Assembly (NCBI GenBank): GCA_964370735.1
Contig: CAYJLC010000014.1
Location: forward strand, 1 to 44,396
Length of the DNA stretch: 44,396 bases
Source: CAYJLC01 sp964370735
GTDB lineage: Bacteria > Bacillota > Clostridia > Oscillospirales > Butyricicoccaceae
Reading direction: 5' to 3'
The notes beneath the pieces are model-generated. The model saw only the letters and a list, made by a program, of their open reading frames with translations. It did not search any database and was not told the DNA's origin. This document shows, in pieces, positions 1 through 7,585 of the stretch. Positions within the stretch are counted from its first letter, which is position 1; the number at the start of each line of letters is the position of its first letter. A program made the position numbers and the translations under genes.

Positions 1-430
1 TGTTACTTGTTCTTGTCGACAAGTAACCAAACGCCATTCAAGGCGTTCCTCCTTGAAAATCCCCCTTGTTGGTTTTCGTTTTGCATTGTTCTGACTTCGG
101 CACGCGAAACTTTATACGTCCCTGCCTCGAAATTCGCTGTCGCTATGTTTACATAATTTCGATTTGCTTACCTCGGACATTTTGTGCCTTAGTTTTTGGA
201 AACTGGGTTTTTTGAACTTGGGTTTTTGCTAAATTTAAGGCACCCCGTAGTGCAATCACAGATTTCTCTCTTTCTGAAAAACAGCGACAGCGAATTTGTG
301 ATATGAAACGCATAGGTTAAGGAGTGCCGAAAGTATTTTTCGCCATATAAGGAATACGAACAGGGGAGATATTTAAGGGGGAACACCTTAAATGGCACTT
401 GGTTACTTGCTGCTATTGGCAAGTAACGTA
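1..430. repeat. Fold-back intergenic repeat (MITE-like), about 430 bp
   Basis: The first 70 bases and positions 361-427 are imperfect inverted copies of one unit. Each contains a TTACTTG/CAAGTAA hairpin followed by an AAGG.GTTCC.CCTT block. Inner segments also pair across the same centre near 215: AAATTCGCTGTCGCT at 131-145 with its complement at 284-298, and CTTCGGCAC near 94 with GTGCCGAAAG near 325. Two near-identical 14-base units lie in tandem around 200-228. The whole stretch is therefore an imperfect palindrome and could fold into one long hairpin. No transposase or believable gene is inside. It may extend left of the window. A further copy of the outer unit lies at 29758-29835. Confidence 0.7.
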
Positions 431-475
431 AACGCTCCCTTGTTTAGTTTTAAATTTCATAAAACAACAAGAAAA

Positions 476-503
476 AGGCCCTGTTGCAATCACAACAGAG
501 CCT
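476..503 (-). terminator. Intrinsic terminator after the DHH gene
   Basis: The arms are AGGC(C)CTGTTG and CAACAG(A)GCCT with a six-base loop. The single mismatch on the plus strand becomes a G-U pair in minus-strand RNA, and a T5 run follows on that strand. It is therefore oriented for the DHH gene that ends at 509. Its core resembles the GGCTGTCGCAA palindrome repeated elsewhere in the window. Confidence 0.75.
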
Positions 504-508
504 CTATA

Positions 509-1423
509 TTATTTGTATTCAACAATTTCTTTAAGTAAACTCGCGATTTTTTCATCCATAACTTCATCATTAAATTGGCAAGTACCAACGGCTTTATGTC
601 CGCCGCCGCCATATTTTAACATAAGGCTACCTACATCAACATTTGAAGTACGATTTACAACAGAATAACCAACAGCACAGCTACAACCTTTGCCACCACG
701 TCCACTAACAATCCAAGCAGAAATATTTTGGTCTGGGTATAGGCTATAAATTAAGAAACGATTTCCAGAATAGATAGGGTCAACGCCTCTTAAGTCACTG
801 ATGATAACATCACCTTCGGTGCGAGTATGTTTTTGAACCATATCGATGAATTTTTCATTTTGTTCCCAATAAACTTCAACACGTTCTTTAACATCTGGTA
901 GTTGCATCATTTCATCGATAGACATAGTAAGGCAACAATCAATTAATTTTTCCATTAGTGCATAGTTTGGAACAGTGAAATTTCTCCATCTACCAAGTCC
1001 GGTTCTAGGGTCCATAAGATATCCCATTAAAATCCAATCAGATGGGTTTTTGATTTCTTCGATAGTAAGATTTGCAGAGTCAACTTTGTCAACAGCCCAC
1101 ATCATATCGTCTAAATCTGGGAAAGTTTCGGCACCACCATAGTATTCATAAATAATTCTTGCACAAGATGGAGCAAGACGGCTTTCGCCTTTATATTTAC
1201 CTTCTAAAGCACCTCTTTCGTGCTCACTTGAGTGATGGTCAAACCAAAGTCCACAACCTTCTACATAAGGAACGTTTGCAAGACAGTCGTTTTCTGTTAT
1301 TTCGATTAAACCATCTTGTAAATCTTTTGGATGTGCAAAAGTCCAGTGGTCAATTATGCCAGCTTTTTTTAAAAGTGCAGCACATGCTAATCCGTCAAAG
1401 TCTGATCTAGTTACTAATCTCAT
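509..1423 (-). CDS. DHH/DHHA1 family phosphoesterase
   Basis: This is a 304-residue cytoplasmic protein of the DHH superfamily, which includes exopolyphosphatases, RecJ-like and oligoribonuclease/c-di-AMP phosphodiesterases and uses bound Mn2+ to cleave phosphodiesters or phosphoanhydrides. The metal-site motifs are visible: the SDFDG motif at residues 7-11, the DHH signature at 62-64, and the DHHA1 substrate-binding signature GGGGHKAVG near 272-280. An ATG preceded by GGAGG at good spacing fixes the start. A promoter lies at 1466-1494 and a terminator at 476-503, so it looks monocistronic. The substrate cannot be told from sequence; polyphosphate or a short (di)nucleotide are both possible. 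The family assignment is firm and the exact activity is not. Confidence 0.85.
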   Translation of the reverse strand: MRLVTRSDFDGLACAALLKKAGIIDHWTFAHPKDLQDGLIEITENDCLANVPYVEGCGLWFDHHSSEHERGALEGKYKGESRLAPSCARIIYEYYGGAETFPDLDDMMWAVDKVDSANLTIEEIKNPSDWILMGYLMDPRTGLGRWRNFTVPNYALMEKLIDCCLTMSIDEMMQLPDVKERVEVYWEQNEKFIDMVQKHTRTEGDVIISDLRGVDPIYSGNRFLIYSLYPDQNISAWIVSGRGGKGCSCAVGYSVVNRTSNVDVGSLMLKYGGGGHKAVGTCQFNDEVMDEKIASLLKEIVEYK

Positions 1424-1465
1424 TATATACCTCCAAAGTAAAATACTTATATGTGTCTTAAGATA

Positions 1466-1494
1466 ATTGTATCATATCAATATAAAAAGTTCAA
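1466..1494 (-). promoter_or_regulatory. Sigma-A type promoter for the DHH gene
   Basis: On the minus strand, TTGAAC (1489-1494) and TACAAT (1466-1471) are separated by exactly 17 bases. They lie about 45 bases upstream of the start codon. Confidence 0.7.
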
Positions 1495-1563
1495 TAAAAA
1501 AATATTAAAAAAGTAAATATTTCCAAAAATAATAAAATTTATTTATGTCTATGTAACATAAAT

Positions 1564-3054
1564 TTAATCACTTCTATTTTCGATACGCAAATCATCGATA
1601 TTATCATTATTTTTTTCTAATTCGAAATAGAAAGTAACACCGTTATCGTTATTAAACACACCATATTTTCCTTCGTGTGAAGTGATAATTGTTTTTACGA
1701 TATATAAACCTAAACCGAAATTTTTGTCTTTAGTTCGTGTTCTTGCTTTGTCTTCTCTAAAGAAACTATGCCAAATTCTATCAGGGTTTTCGATAGGCAT
1801 ACCATCGTTAGTGACAGAAATTTTATAATATCCATTGTCTTCTGAAAGTTCAATAATTACTTCGTTTTCGGCGTAAGTCAGTGCATTTGAAAGGTAATTT
1901 GTTATAGCTTGTTCGATAAAAAGTTTATCGGCAAAGACATAAGCACTGTCTAAAAGTTTAGAAGTTATTTTAATATTATCAGATAAAATTTCATTTTTCG
2001 ATAAAGTCCAGTCAACAAGCGAAGATAAGTCAAACTTTTCATAGTTTAGCTTAGTAAGTCCGTTTTCAAGCGAAGTTATGTTAAGAAGTCTGTTTACAAG
2101 CTCATTCATGTGCCTGCTTTCATCGATTATAACCTCAAGATAAAAATCTTTATCAATTCCTTGCATATCGCTTTTCAAAATTTCCGCATACCCTTGAAGT
2201 AGCGACAAAGGAGTTTTAAGTTCGTGCGAAACATTCGCGACAAATTCGCGTCGCATATCATCGACTTGTTTTCTAAGGTCATTATCTTTTTTCAGCTCAA
2301 TATTTGCAATTTTTAAATCGAAAATCATTTTTTCTAAATTTGAAGACATCGAGTTTATATTATTTGCAAGTTGGTCTATTTCGCTATTTGTGCTATAAAC
2401 AATGGCTTTTTGTGAAAAATCCATCTTAGAAACAGCTTTTGCGACAGAATTTATCTCTGTAATCGGTCTTGAAAGCCTAGTTGCAAAGTAATAAATTATA
2501 AGCGCGCCAACAGAAACTGCAACAGTAGAAATATAAATAGAATATGCATTTAGTGTTGAAACAGCTTCTTGAATGGTTGCAAGTGGGGTTTCGAGTACAA
2601 CAAAATATTCTACGCCAGTTTTTGCGATAAAACTACCACGAATAGCAATCGTTTGTGAATTATTTCGATAACTATTGACGATATTCGTCAGCGGTTCATC
2701 TTCAAAATTACTGACAATTTCACCATCAATAATTGAATAATATTGCAAAAGTGTAGGGTCTACCTGATTTGCAAGCGTTTGATAAATAACATTTTCATTC
2801 TCATCAAAAATTAGCAGTCGCAAATTTAGCTCATCTTCATAGCGAGAGATTTTATTATAAAGAAAAGATGTGTTTGATTCAAAATTTGAAGAAATATCGG
2901 TATACATCTCGCGAAGTTGTTGTTCTACTTGAGAAATATAGAAAATTTCAGCAAAAAACATATTGAAACTAATTTGAAACACAGATGCTAAGATTAGAGT
3001 ACCAGAGAAGAAAAATATCATTTTAGCCTTAATACTTCTAAAAATCTTACTCAC
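1564..3054 (-). CDS. Membrane sensor histidine kinase
   Basis: This is the sensor of a two-component system: it autophosphorylates on His and passes the phosphate to the adjacent response regulator. The 496 residues are ordered as a first transmembrane helix (about 11-34), an extracytoplasmic sensor region (about 35-170), a second helix (about 171-191), HAMP, a HisKA domain with the phospho-acceptor VSHELKTPL (His277), and an HATPase_c domain with N386/N390, DG at 417-418 and a GLGL box at 447-450. It overlaps the regulator gene by 8 bases, so the two are translationally coupled. The called start is GTG with an SD directly against it. ATG at residue 12 (3021), preceded by AAGG, is an alternative, but the basic residues before the first helix favour the longer form. 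The stimulus is unknown. Confidence 0.9.
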   Translation of the reverse strand: MSKIFRSIKAKMIFFFSGTLILASVFQISFNMFFAEIFYISQVEQQLREMYTDISSNFESNTSFLYNKISRYEDELNLRLLIFDENENVIYQTLANQVDPTLLQYYSIIDGEIVSNFEDEPLTNIVNSYRNNSQTIAIRGSFIAKTGVEYFVVLETPLATIQEAVSTLNAYSIYISTVAVSVGALIIYYFATRLSRPITEINSVAKAVSKMDFSQKAIVYSTNSEIDQLANNINSMSSNLEKMIFDLKIANIELKKDNDLRKQVDDMRREFVANVSHELKTPLSLLQGYAEILKSDMQGIDKDFYLEVIIDESRHMNELVNRLLNITSLENGLTKLNYEKFDLSSLVDWTLSKNEILSDNIKITSKLLDSAYVFADKLFIEQAITNYLSNALTYAENEVIIELSEDNGYYKISVTNDGMPIENPDRIWHSFFREDKARTRTKDKNFGLGLYIVKTIITSHEGKYGVFNNDNGVTFYFELEKNNDNIDDLRIENRSD

Positions 3055-3718
3055 CTCTAAATCTATAACCTAATCTGTGTACAGTTTTTATATAATCCTT
3101 TCCTATTTTCGAGCGAAGTTGCTTAATATGTGTGTCGACAGTTCTTTCGTCACCGTCATAATTATAATTCCAAACAGCGTCTAAAATTGTTTGTCTTTTT
3201 AAAACTAATCCTTTGTTTTGGATAAAATAAAGCAGTAAATCTAGCTCTTTTGGTGTTAAAAACAACTCTTTGCCCTTTAAAAGTACAACTTTACTAAGAG
3301 TGTTAATTTTTAAATCGCCCAAAGAAAGCACTTCTTCATCAGAATGGCCCATTCTTTTAAGGATATTTTCAATTCTAGCCAGCAAAATAGTCGGAGAAAA
3401 TGGCTTTGAAATATAGTCATCTGCACCGATTTTTAAGCCTAGAAGTTCATCATTTTCTTCGGTTTTAGCAGTTAGCATTATAACAGGCACTAAAGAAAAA
3501 TCACGAAGCTCTTTTAGCATTTTAATTCCATCTAAAACAGGCATCATGACATCTAATAAGACTAAGTCGATTTTATTATTATTTTCATAAAAAATATTCA
3601 GTGCTTGTTCTCCATTTTCAGCCTCGAAAATGCCATATCCGTATGAGGATAAGAAGTCTTTGAGCATTCGACGGATTCTAGCCTCGTCATCAACTATTAA
3701 TATTGTAGCTTTTGGCAT
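3047..3718 (-). CDS. OmpR/PhoB-family response regulator
   Basis: This is a DNA-binding response regulator of 223 residues. It has an N-terminal receiver domain with the acidic pair DDE (10-12), the phospho-acceptor Asp56 in LVLLDVMMP, and the conserved Lys in the SKPF motif. A C-terminal winged-helix Trans_reg_C domain ends in YIKTVHRLGYRF. The start chosen is the internal ATG at 3718, because GGAGAA sits five bases upstream; a longer open frame to 3748 has no such site. It is the first gene of a regulator-kinase operon. The targets cannot be deduced. No convincing sigma-A promoter was found in the AT-rich leader. Confidence 0.92.
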   Translation of the reverse strand: MPKATILIVDDEARIRRMLKDFLSSYGYGIFEAENGEQALNIFYENNNKIDLVLLDVMMPVLDGIKMLKELRDFSLVPVIMLTAKTEENDELLGLKIGADDYISKPFSPTILLARIENILKRMGHSDEEVLSLGDLKINTLSKVVLLKGKELFLTPKELDLLLYFIQNKGLVLKRQTILDAVWNYNYDGDERTVDTHIKQLRSKIGKDYIKTVHRLGYRFRGE

Positions 3719-3844
3719 AATATTCTCCAATCTATCGCAAAGCGACATAGTAATTTTATTGTATAAATATTATCATTTTTTTGTGATGTTTTTGTGTTTG
3801 AATTGTGTTAAGTGGCAAAATTATTTTGTTTTTTCGAAAAAAAT

Positions 3845-3990
3845 AGGCTGTCACAATTGCGACAGCCTCTAATGGTTTTAAAATTTCGTCAAAAAAGGGT
3901 GTTTCGCATTTGCGAATGCAACCAAAAGGGTTTCACCCGTTGGAAACCTGACCACCTGACGTGGATGCATTTGGGCATTTTCACACACCT
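3845..3990. repeat. Mosaic intergenic repeat, copy 1
   Basis: The stretch is a chain of palindromic blocks. It starts with GGCTGTC.CAATTG.GACAGCC (3845-3868), then AAATTTCGTCAAAAAAGGG, the hairpin GTTTCGCATTTGCGAATGC, the hairpin AAAGGGTTTCACCC, and ends with CCACCTGACGTGGATGCA. Blocks are shared in other combinations with 7586-7839, 14045-14309, 29945-29966 and 33597-33852. It separates the 3' end of the SCIFF maturase gene from the response-regulator leader. On the minus strand the first block is followed by a T-rich run and can act as the terminator of the maturase gene. Confidence 0.8.
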
Positions 3991-4015
3991 ATTTTCAAAT
4001 GAGTTTATGCACCGA

Positions 4016-5368
4016 TTATTCTACTGCTTTTAAGTAAATCGCACATTCAACGCGTTTTCTTTCAAGTTCACAACCGATTTCATAAGGGTCGGATAAATCG
4101 CCATTAATCGAATGATTTGCAGCCGAACAACCACCACTACAATAGAATTTTGCGAAACAATCGCCACATTTTTTGCGTGTGTAGATATTCATTGCAGAGA
4201 AATTACTCGAAATATCCATATCGAAGCCTTCTTCCATAACATTTCCTTGTTTAAATTCTTCTTTTCCAACGAATTGATGGCAAGGATAAATATCGCCCTC
4301 AGGAGTTACAGCGACATATTCATAGCCAGCACCACAACCACGAAGTCTTTTAATTACGCATGGTCCTTGGTCAAGGTCGATTAAGAAATGGAAGAAATTA
4401 AATGGCTCACCTTTTGCTTTTTTCTCTAAAATTACATCGATTAAATTCTCATATTCATCGAAAATTCTTGGTAAATCATCTTCTGTTAAATATAAATCGC
4501 CATACGGCTCTAAAGTAACAGGTTCGACAGATAAATGCTTAAATCCTGCTTCTGCAATATGTAAAACATCTTTTGCAAAGTCTAAATTCTTTCTAGTAAA
4601 TGTTCCTCTTGCATAATAATCTTTGTTTTCATCACGCTTTTCCACAAGTTTTTGGAATTTTGGCATAATTAAGTCATAACAACCTTTATTATTAAGCGTT
4701 TTTCTGATATCGTCATTAACTTCTGGGCGTCCATCCATAGAAAGAACAACATTTGACATGTGTTCGTTGATATAATCGATATTTTCATCACTTAATAAAA
4801 CACCGTTTGTAGTGATTGTGAAACGGAAAACTTTATTGTGCTCTTTTTCCAGACTTCTAGCATATTCAACTGTTTTTTTAACAGTATCCATCGCCATAAG
4901 TGGTTCGCCACCAAAAAAGTCGATTTCAATATTTCTTCTGTTTGCACTTCTAGAAACTACGAAGTCGACAGCGTTTTTAGCAACTTCAAATGGCATGATT
5001 TTTCTACCAGTACCAAAGTCACCAGTATCAGCAAAACAGTATTTACAACGCAAATTACAGTCGTGCGAAACATGTAGACATAGTGCTTTAACAGGTGCAT
5101 TTTTTGGCATTACACTGTCTAAATCTAGATAATCATCTTTAGAAAAAAGCATTTCATTTTTATATAAATCATAAAGTTCTGAATATGCGTTTAAAATTTC
5201 GTTTTTATCATAATTAAGGCTTTCTACTATGTTTGTAGGACAAGTTTCTGCCATGTTTTCGTCTATCATTCCAGAAACTGCATAGCTCACATCGTCTAAA
5301 ATATGCACAGTTCCAGAGTTTACATCTAAAAGGAAATTAATGCCTTTTAGGGTGTATCTGTGTATCAT
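4016..5368 (-). CDS. scfB: SCIFF peptide thioether maturase (radical SAM/SPASM)
   Basis: This radical SAM enzyme installs Cys-to-Thr-type thioether bridges in the six-Cys SCIFF peptide encoded just upstream (5498-5635). It has about 450 residues. The radical SAM cluster motif CNLRCKYC lies near residues 104-111, and a C-terminal SPASM region carries further Cys motifs (CGAGY, YPCHQF, CGDCFAKFYCSGGC) for auxiliary [4Fe-4S] clusters. The N-terminus MIHRYTLKG..LDVNSG is typical of the family. The start is the ATG at 5368, since AAGGAG sits seven bases upstream; an upstream ATG at 5383 lies inside that ribosome-binding region. A 20-bp palindrome (5381-5400) abuts the ribosome-binding site. A terminator after the peptide gene separates the two, giving the peptide a chance of higher expression. 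Confidence 0.94.
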   Translation of the reverse strand: MIHRYTLKGINFLLDVNSGTVHILDDVSYAVSGMIDENMAETCPTNIVESLNYDKNEILNAYSELYDLYKNEMLFSKDDYLDLDSVMPKNAPVKALCLHVSHDCNLRCKYCFADTGDFGTGRKIMPFEVAKNAVDFVVSRSANRRNIEIDFFGGEPLMAMDTVKKTVEYARSLEKEHNKVFRFTITTNGVLLSDENIDYINEHMSNVVLSMDGRPEVNDDIRKTLNNKGCYDLIMPKFQKLVEKRDENKDYYARGTFTRKNLDFAKDVLHIAEAGFKHLSVEPVTLEPYGDLYLTEDDLPRIFDEYENLIDVILEKKAKGEPFNFFHFLIDLDQGPCVIKRLRGCGAGYEYVAVTPEGDIYPCHQFVGKEEFKQGNVMEEGFDMDISSNFSAMNIYTRKKCGDCFAKFYCSGGCSAANHSINGDLSDPYEIGCELERKRVECAIYLKAVE

Positions 5369-5380
5369 AATTTTCTCCTT

Positions 5381-5400
5381 CATAAGATTTTAATCTTATG
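5381..5400. promoter_or_regulatory. Palindrome abutting the scfB ribosome-binding site
   Basis: The sequence CATAAGATT-TT-AATCTTATG is a perfect palindrome with 9-bp arms. It ends directly against the AAGGAG of scfB on the minus strand. It could be a small RNA hairpin affecting initiation or a protein-binding site; neither is shown. Confidence 0.4.
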
Positions 5401-5423
5401 GTTTGTTAATTTTTCATCAAAGT

Positions 5424-5439
5424 TGTTTCACATGAAACA
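5424..5439. promoter_or_regulatory. parS-like 16-bp palindrome
   Basis: TGTTTCACATGAAACA differs at one central base from the parS consensus TGTTTCACGTGAAACA bound by ParB/Spo0J. It lies in the leader between the scfA terminator and scfB. I saw no second copy in the window. Confidence 0.45.
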
Positions 5440-5469
5440 GTTATAAATTTTTAATCTATACAAACAAAA

Positions 5470-5491
5470 GGCAATACCAAAAGGTATTGCC
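5470..5491 (-). terminator. Intrinsic terminator after the SCIFF peptide gene
   Basis: Perfect 9-bp arms GGCAATACC and GGTATTGCC surround a four-base loop, and a TTTTG tract follows on the minus strand. It starts 6 bases after the scfA stop codon. It would end the yajC-TIGR04086-scfA transcript before scfB. Confidence 0.85.
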
Positions 5492-5497
5492 AATGGT

Positions 5498-5635
5498 TTA
5501 CTTTTCGCATTTTTGGTTTGCTACTGTGCAAGAAGTTTTACAAGCCGATTGGCAAGAAGTTTGACATTCGCCACAACCACCGTGAGCAGCAGTTTGTTTA
5601 AGAGTTTTTTGGTTTAAAGTTTTGATGTGTTTCAT
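5498..5635 (-). CDS. scfA: SCIFF ribosomal peptide precursor
   Basis: This is a 45-residue peptide of the 'six cysteines in forty-five residues' family, substrate of the radical SAM maturase at 4016-5368. It begins MKHIKTLNQKTLKQTAAHGG, and its six Cys fall at residues 21, 24, 28, 32, 36 and 43, with Thr/Ser residues between them as candidate thioether acceptors. Length, Cys count and N-terminal leader match the family exactly. The start codon overlaps the stop of the preceding membrane-protein gene as ATGA. AGGATC lies upstream as ribosome-binding site. A strong terminator follows. The biological role of the mature peptide is not established. Confidence 0.95.
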   Translation of the reverse strand: MKHIKTLNQKTLKQTAAHGGCGECQTSCQSACKTSCTVANQKCEK

Positions 5636-6003
5636 TTTAAAGATCCTTTCTTTTTGGGTTTTTTGGTTATAGATAACATAGCGCCGATTATTGTGCCTAA
5701 AAATAGATTAAAAGCAGCCAATAAATACGCAGTCATATCATAAGTATTGCTTTCTGTTAAAAAACAAACTGCAAGATATATTAAAAAAAATACAGATGTT
5801 ACAGAAAGGCTTTTTAATAGTTTTTTGTTTTCATATTTGCAAATAAAGCCTAAAAATATGCCTGTTGCAAGCAAAACAAAGTAAGAAATAAGCGAATATT
5901 CTTTAAATCCTGTAACTAAAATTAAATAAGAAATTAAAGGTAGCAAAAGTATAAAGAATATAATGCTTAAAATCAAAGTTCTAATGGCTTCGTAAGTATT
6001 CAT
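5632..6003 (-). CDS. TIGR04086-type small membrane protein
   Basis: This 123-residue protein has four hydrophobic helices (about 8-31, 37-55, 65-82 and 88-112) and a basic tail KKPKKKGS. It sits between yajC and the SCIFF peptide gene, a conserved position in Clostridia for the TIGR04086 membrane family, whose function is unknown. Its stop codon overlaps the peptide start (ATGA), so the two are translationally coupled. The ribosome-binding site is AAGGAGGGG. A role in export or handling of the SCIFF peptide is suggested only by position. Family assignment rests on context plus size and topology. Confidence 0.8.
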   Translation of the reverse strand: MNTYEAIRTLILSIIFFILLLPLISYLILVTGFKEYSLISYFVLLATGIFLGFICKYENKKLLKSLSVTSVFFLIYLAVCFLTESNTYDMTAYLLAAFNLFLGTIIGAMLSITKKPKKKGSLK

Positions 6004-6053
6004 AAAATCCCCTCCTTTTTATAAATTATATGATAAAAAGAGGAAGAAAATAA

Positions 6054-6392
6054 CTATTCTTTAGGTGGATTTTCCATTTTTCCTTGAATAGCCCATTTTG
6101 CGAAATAAAGTTTATTTCTATCAGCACCAGTTTCTAAAGTGATTCTGTCATCTCTAACAGCAACAACTTTACCCATAATGCCACCGATAGTTGTGATATA
6201 ATCGCCAACTTCAATTGCATTTCTCATGTCAGTAGTAGCTTTTTCTTTTTTCTTTTGTGGTCTAATCATAAAGAAATAAAGCGCTACAATCATAAGCACG
6301 AAAGGTGCAAAGTTGATAATCATAGATAGTGTAGGGTCCATTGCAGCTACTTCAGTAGTCGCTGTCGTTAAAATAGTAAAAATGTTATTCAT
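6054..6392 (-). CDS. yajC: Preprotein translocase subunit YajC
   Basis: YajC is the small membrane partner of the Sec/SecDF translocase. The 112-residue protein has a single membrane helix (about 24-44) ending in MIRPQKKKEK, followed by the conserved cytoplasmic segment containing the GDYITTIGGIMGKV motif. The start is the ATG at 6392, because GGAGG precedes it by five bases; the longer frame to 6422 lacks such a site. A promoter at 6426-6454 places it first in the yajC-TIGR04086-scfA unit. Confidence 0.93.
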   Translation of the reverse strand: MNNIFTILTTATTEVAAMDPTLSMIINFAPFVLMIVALYFFMIRPQKKKEKATTDMRNAIEVGDYITTIGGIMGKVVAVRDDRITLETGADRNKLYFAKWAIQGKMENPPKE

Positions 6393-6425
6393 TGATACCT
6401 CCATAAATTTAAAAGTTCTCAATAT

Positions 6426-6454
6426 ATTATACTAAATTTTAGGACGAATTACAA
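6426..6454 (-). promoter_or_regulatory. Sigma-A type promoter for the yajC-scfA unit
   Basis: On the minus strand, TTGTAA (6449-6454) and a perfect TATAAT (6426-6431) are separated by 17 bases. They lie 34 bases upstream of the yajC start and downstream of the 6467-6868 gene. Confidence 0.75.
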
Positions 6455-6466
6455 GCTATTTTTAAA

Positions 6467-6868
6467 TTATTTTAAAATAATGTTTGTGTCTAGCGTAAAA
6501 TCTTCGATTTGGACTTGTTTTAGCGTATAACAAGGCTGGTTTGCCATTTCTACACTGACAAGAAGTCCGATTTCAAAGCTTTCTGGCAAAACTAATGACC
6601 CTAAGTATAAAGTGATTGTCGAAAGCTCATAGCTATCTAAAAACGCGTATAATTTTTCTCGATTTACAGTCGCTTTTACTAAAATTTCATTATTTTCATA
6701 ATTAATATTCAATTTTGATGTAGGCAAACTTATGAGTATACTGTCGAGCGTTTCATACTCTAAATCGGTTAAGGTGATTTTATTTAAGGTTTCATTATAA
6801 GAATAACAAAATAAACCACCAAAAAACAATAAAATGACTAAAATAACAACTAAAATTCGCTTAAACAT
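6467..6868 (-). CDS. Unrecognised membrane-anchored protein
   Basis: I do not recognise this 133-residue protein. It begins with a basic MFKR and a strongly hydrophobic segment (about 5-22), so it is probably anchored in the membrane with the rest outside. The Cys at 21 follows GLF and does not make a good lipobox. The exterior part is rich in beta-prone segments and carries one further Cys near 112. AGGAGG upstream supports the start. It is transcribed away from endonuclease III, and its stop lies just before the yajC promoter. It has a good ribosome-binding site and is not a shadow of another gene. Confidence 0.6.
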   Translation of the reverse strand: MFKRILVVILVILLFFGGLFCYSYNETLNKITLTDLEYETLDSILISLPTSKLNINYENNEILVKATVNREKLYAFLDSYELSTITLYLGSLVLPESFEIGLLVSVEMANQPCYTLKQVQIEDFTLDTNIILK

Positions 6869-6888
6869 AAAATTCCTCCTGATTTCAT

Positions 6889-6917
6889 TTGATTTTTAAT
6901 TAAAATTGAGATATAAT
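6889..6917 (+). promoter_or_regulatory. Sigma-A type promoter for nth
   Basis: TTGATT (6889-6894) and a perfect TATAAT (6912-6917) are separated by 17 bases, 32 bases before the endonuclease III start. Confidence 0.75.
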
Positions 6918-6949
6918 ATTAATAATAATATTAAAATTAGGTGAAAATT

Positions 6950-7585
6950 ATGACTATAAAAGAAAAATCAGTGGTTTTACCACAAAAATTAAAGGAAATA
7001 TATCCCGAAGTCGAGTGTGAACTAAATTACACACACGATTACGAACTTTTATTTGCGACAAGACTTTCTGCACAATGCACCGATAAAAGAGTAAATATTG
7101 TAACTCCAGCGCTTTTTGAGCGATTTGATACATTAGAAAAATTTTCAAAAGCAGAAATTTCAGAAGTAGCACATTTTATTAAAAGTTGCGGATTATATCA
7201 AAGTAAAGCGAAAGATATCGTTTTAGCATCAAAAATGTTAGTGGATGAATTTGGTGGGAATGTACCGTCTACTATGGAGGATTTGCTAAAACTTCCTGGA
7301 ATAGGCAGAAAAACTGCTAATTTGATTTTAGGTGATATCTACGGTGTGCCATCTATAATTGCAGACACGCATTGCATAAGGCTTGCTAATCGATTTGGCT
7401 TTGTAAAAGACACAAAAGACCCACTAAAAGTAGAAATGGCGCTTAGAAAGCACATAAAAAAGGCAGAACAAACTAAATTCTGTCATCGTTTAGTTCGTTA
7501 TGGACGAGATGTATGCAAGGCACAAAATCCACTTTGTGACGAATGCACGCTCAAAGATATGTGTAAATTCAAAAGAAATAAATAA
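6950..7585 (+). CDS. nth: Endonuclease III
   Basis: This base-excision repair glycosylase/AP lyase removes oxidised pyrimidines. The 211 residues contain the helix-hairpin-helix LPGIGRKTAN with the catalytic Lys in GRKTA, the GPD-region Asp in ADTHCIRLANRFG, and a C-terminal [4Fe-4S] motif C-X6-C-X2-C-X5-C (CKAQNPLCDECTLKDMC). The length is that of the E. coli enzyme. The ATG at 6950 is preferred over an in-frame GTG at 6941, because that GTG lies within the AGGTGA ribosome-binding site. It has its own promoter at 6889-6917 and converges on the feo operon across a mosaic repeat. Confidence 0.95.
   Translation: MTIKEKSVVLPQKLKEIYPEVECELNYTHDYELLFATRLSAQCTDKRVNIVTPALFERFDTLEKFSKAEISEVAHFIKSCGLYQSKAKDIVLASKMLVDEFGGNVPSTMEDLLKLPGIGRKTANLILGDIYGVPSIIADTHCIRLANRFGFVKDTKDPLKVEMALRKHIKKAEQTKFCHRLVRYGRDVCKAQNPLCDECTLKDMCKFKRNK

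Noticed and set aside
189..422. Possible 77-residue gene inside the fold-back repeat (minus strand)
   Set aside because: It lies wholly within the palindromic repeat, has no recognisable domain and only arises from the repeat sequence; no good ribosome-binding site was seen.
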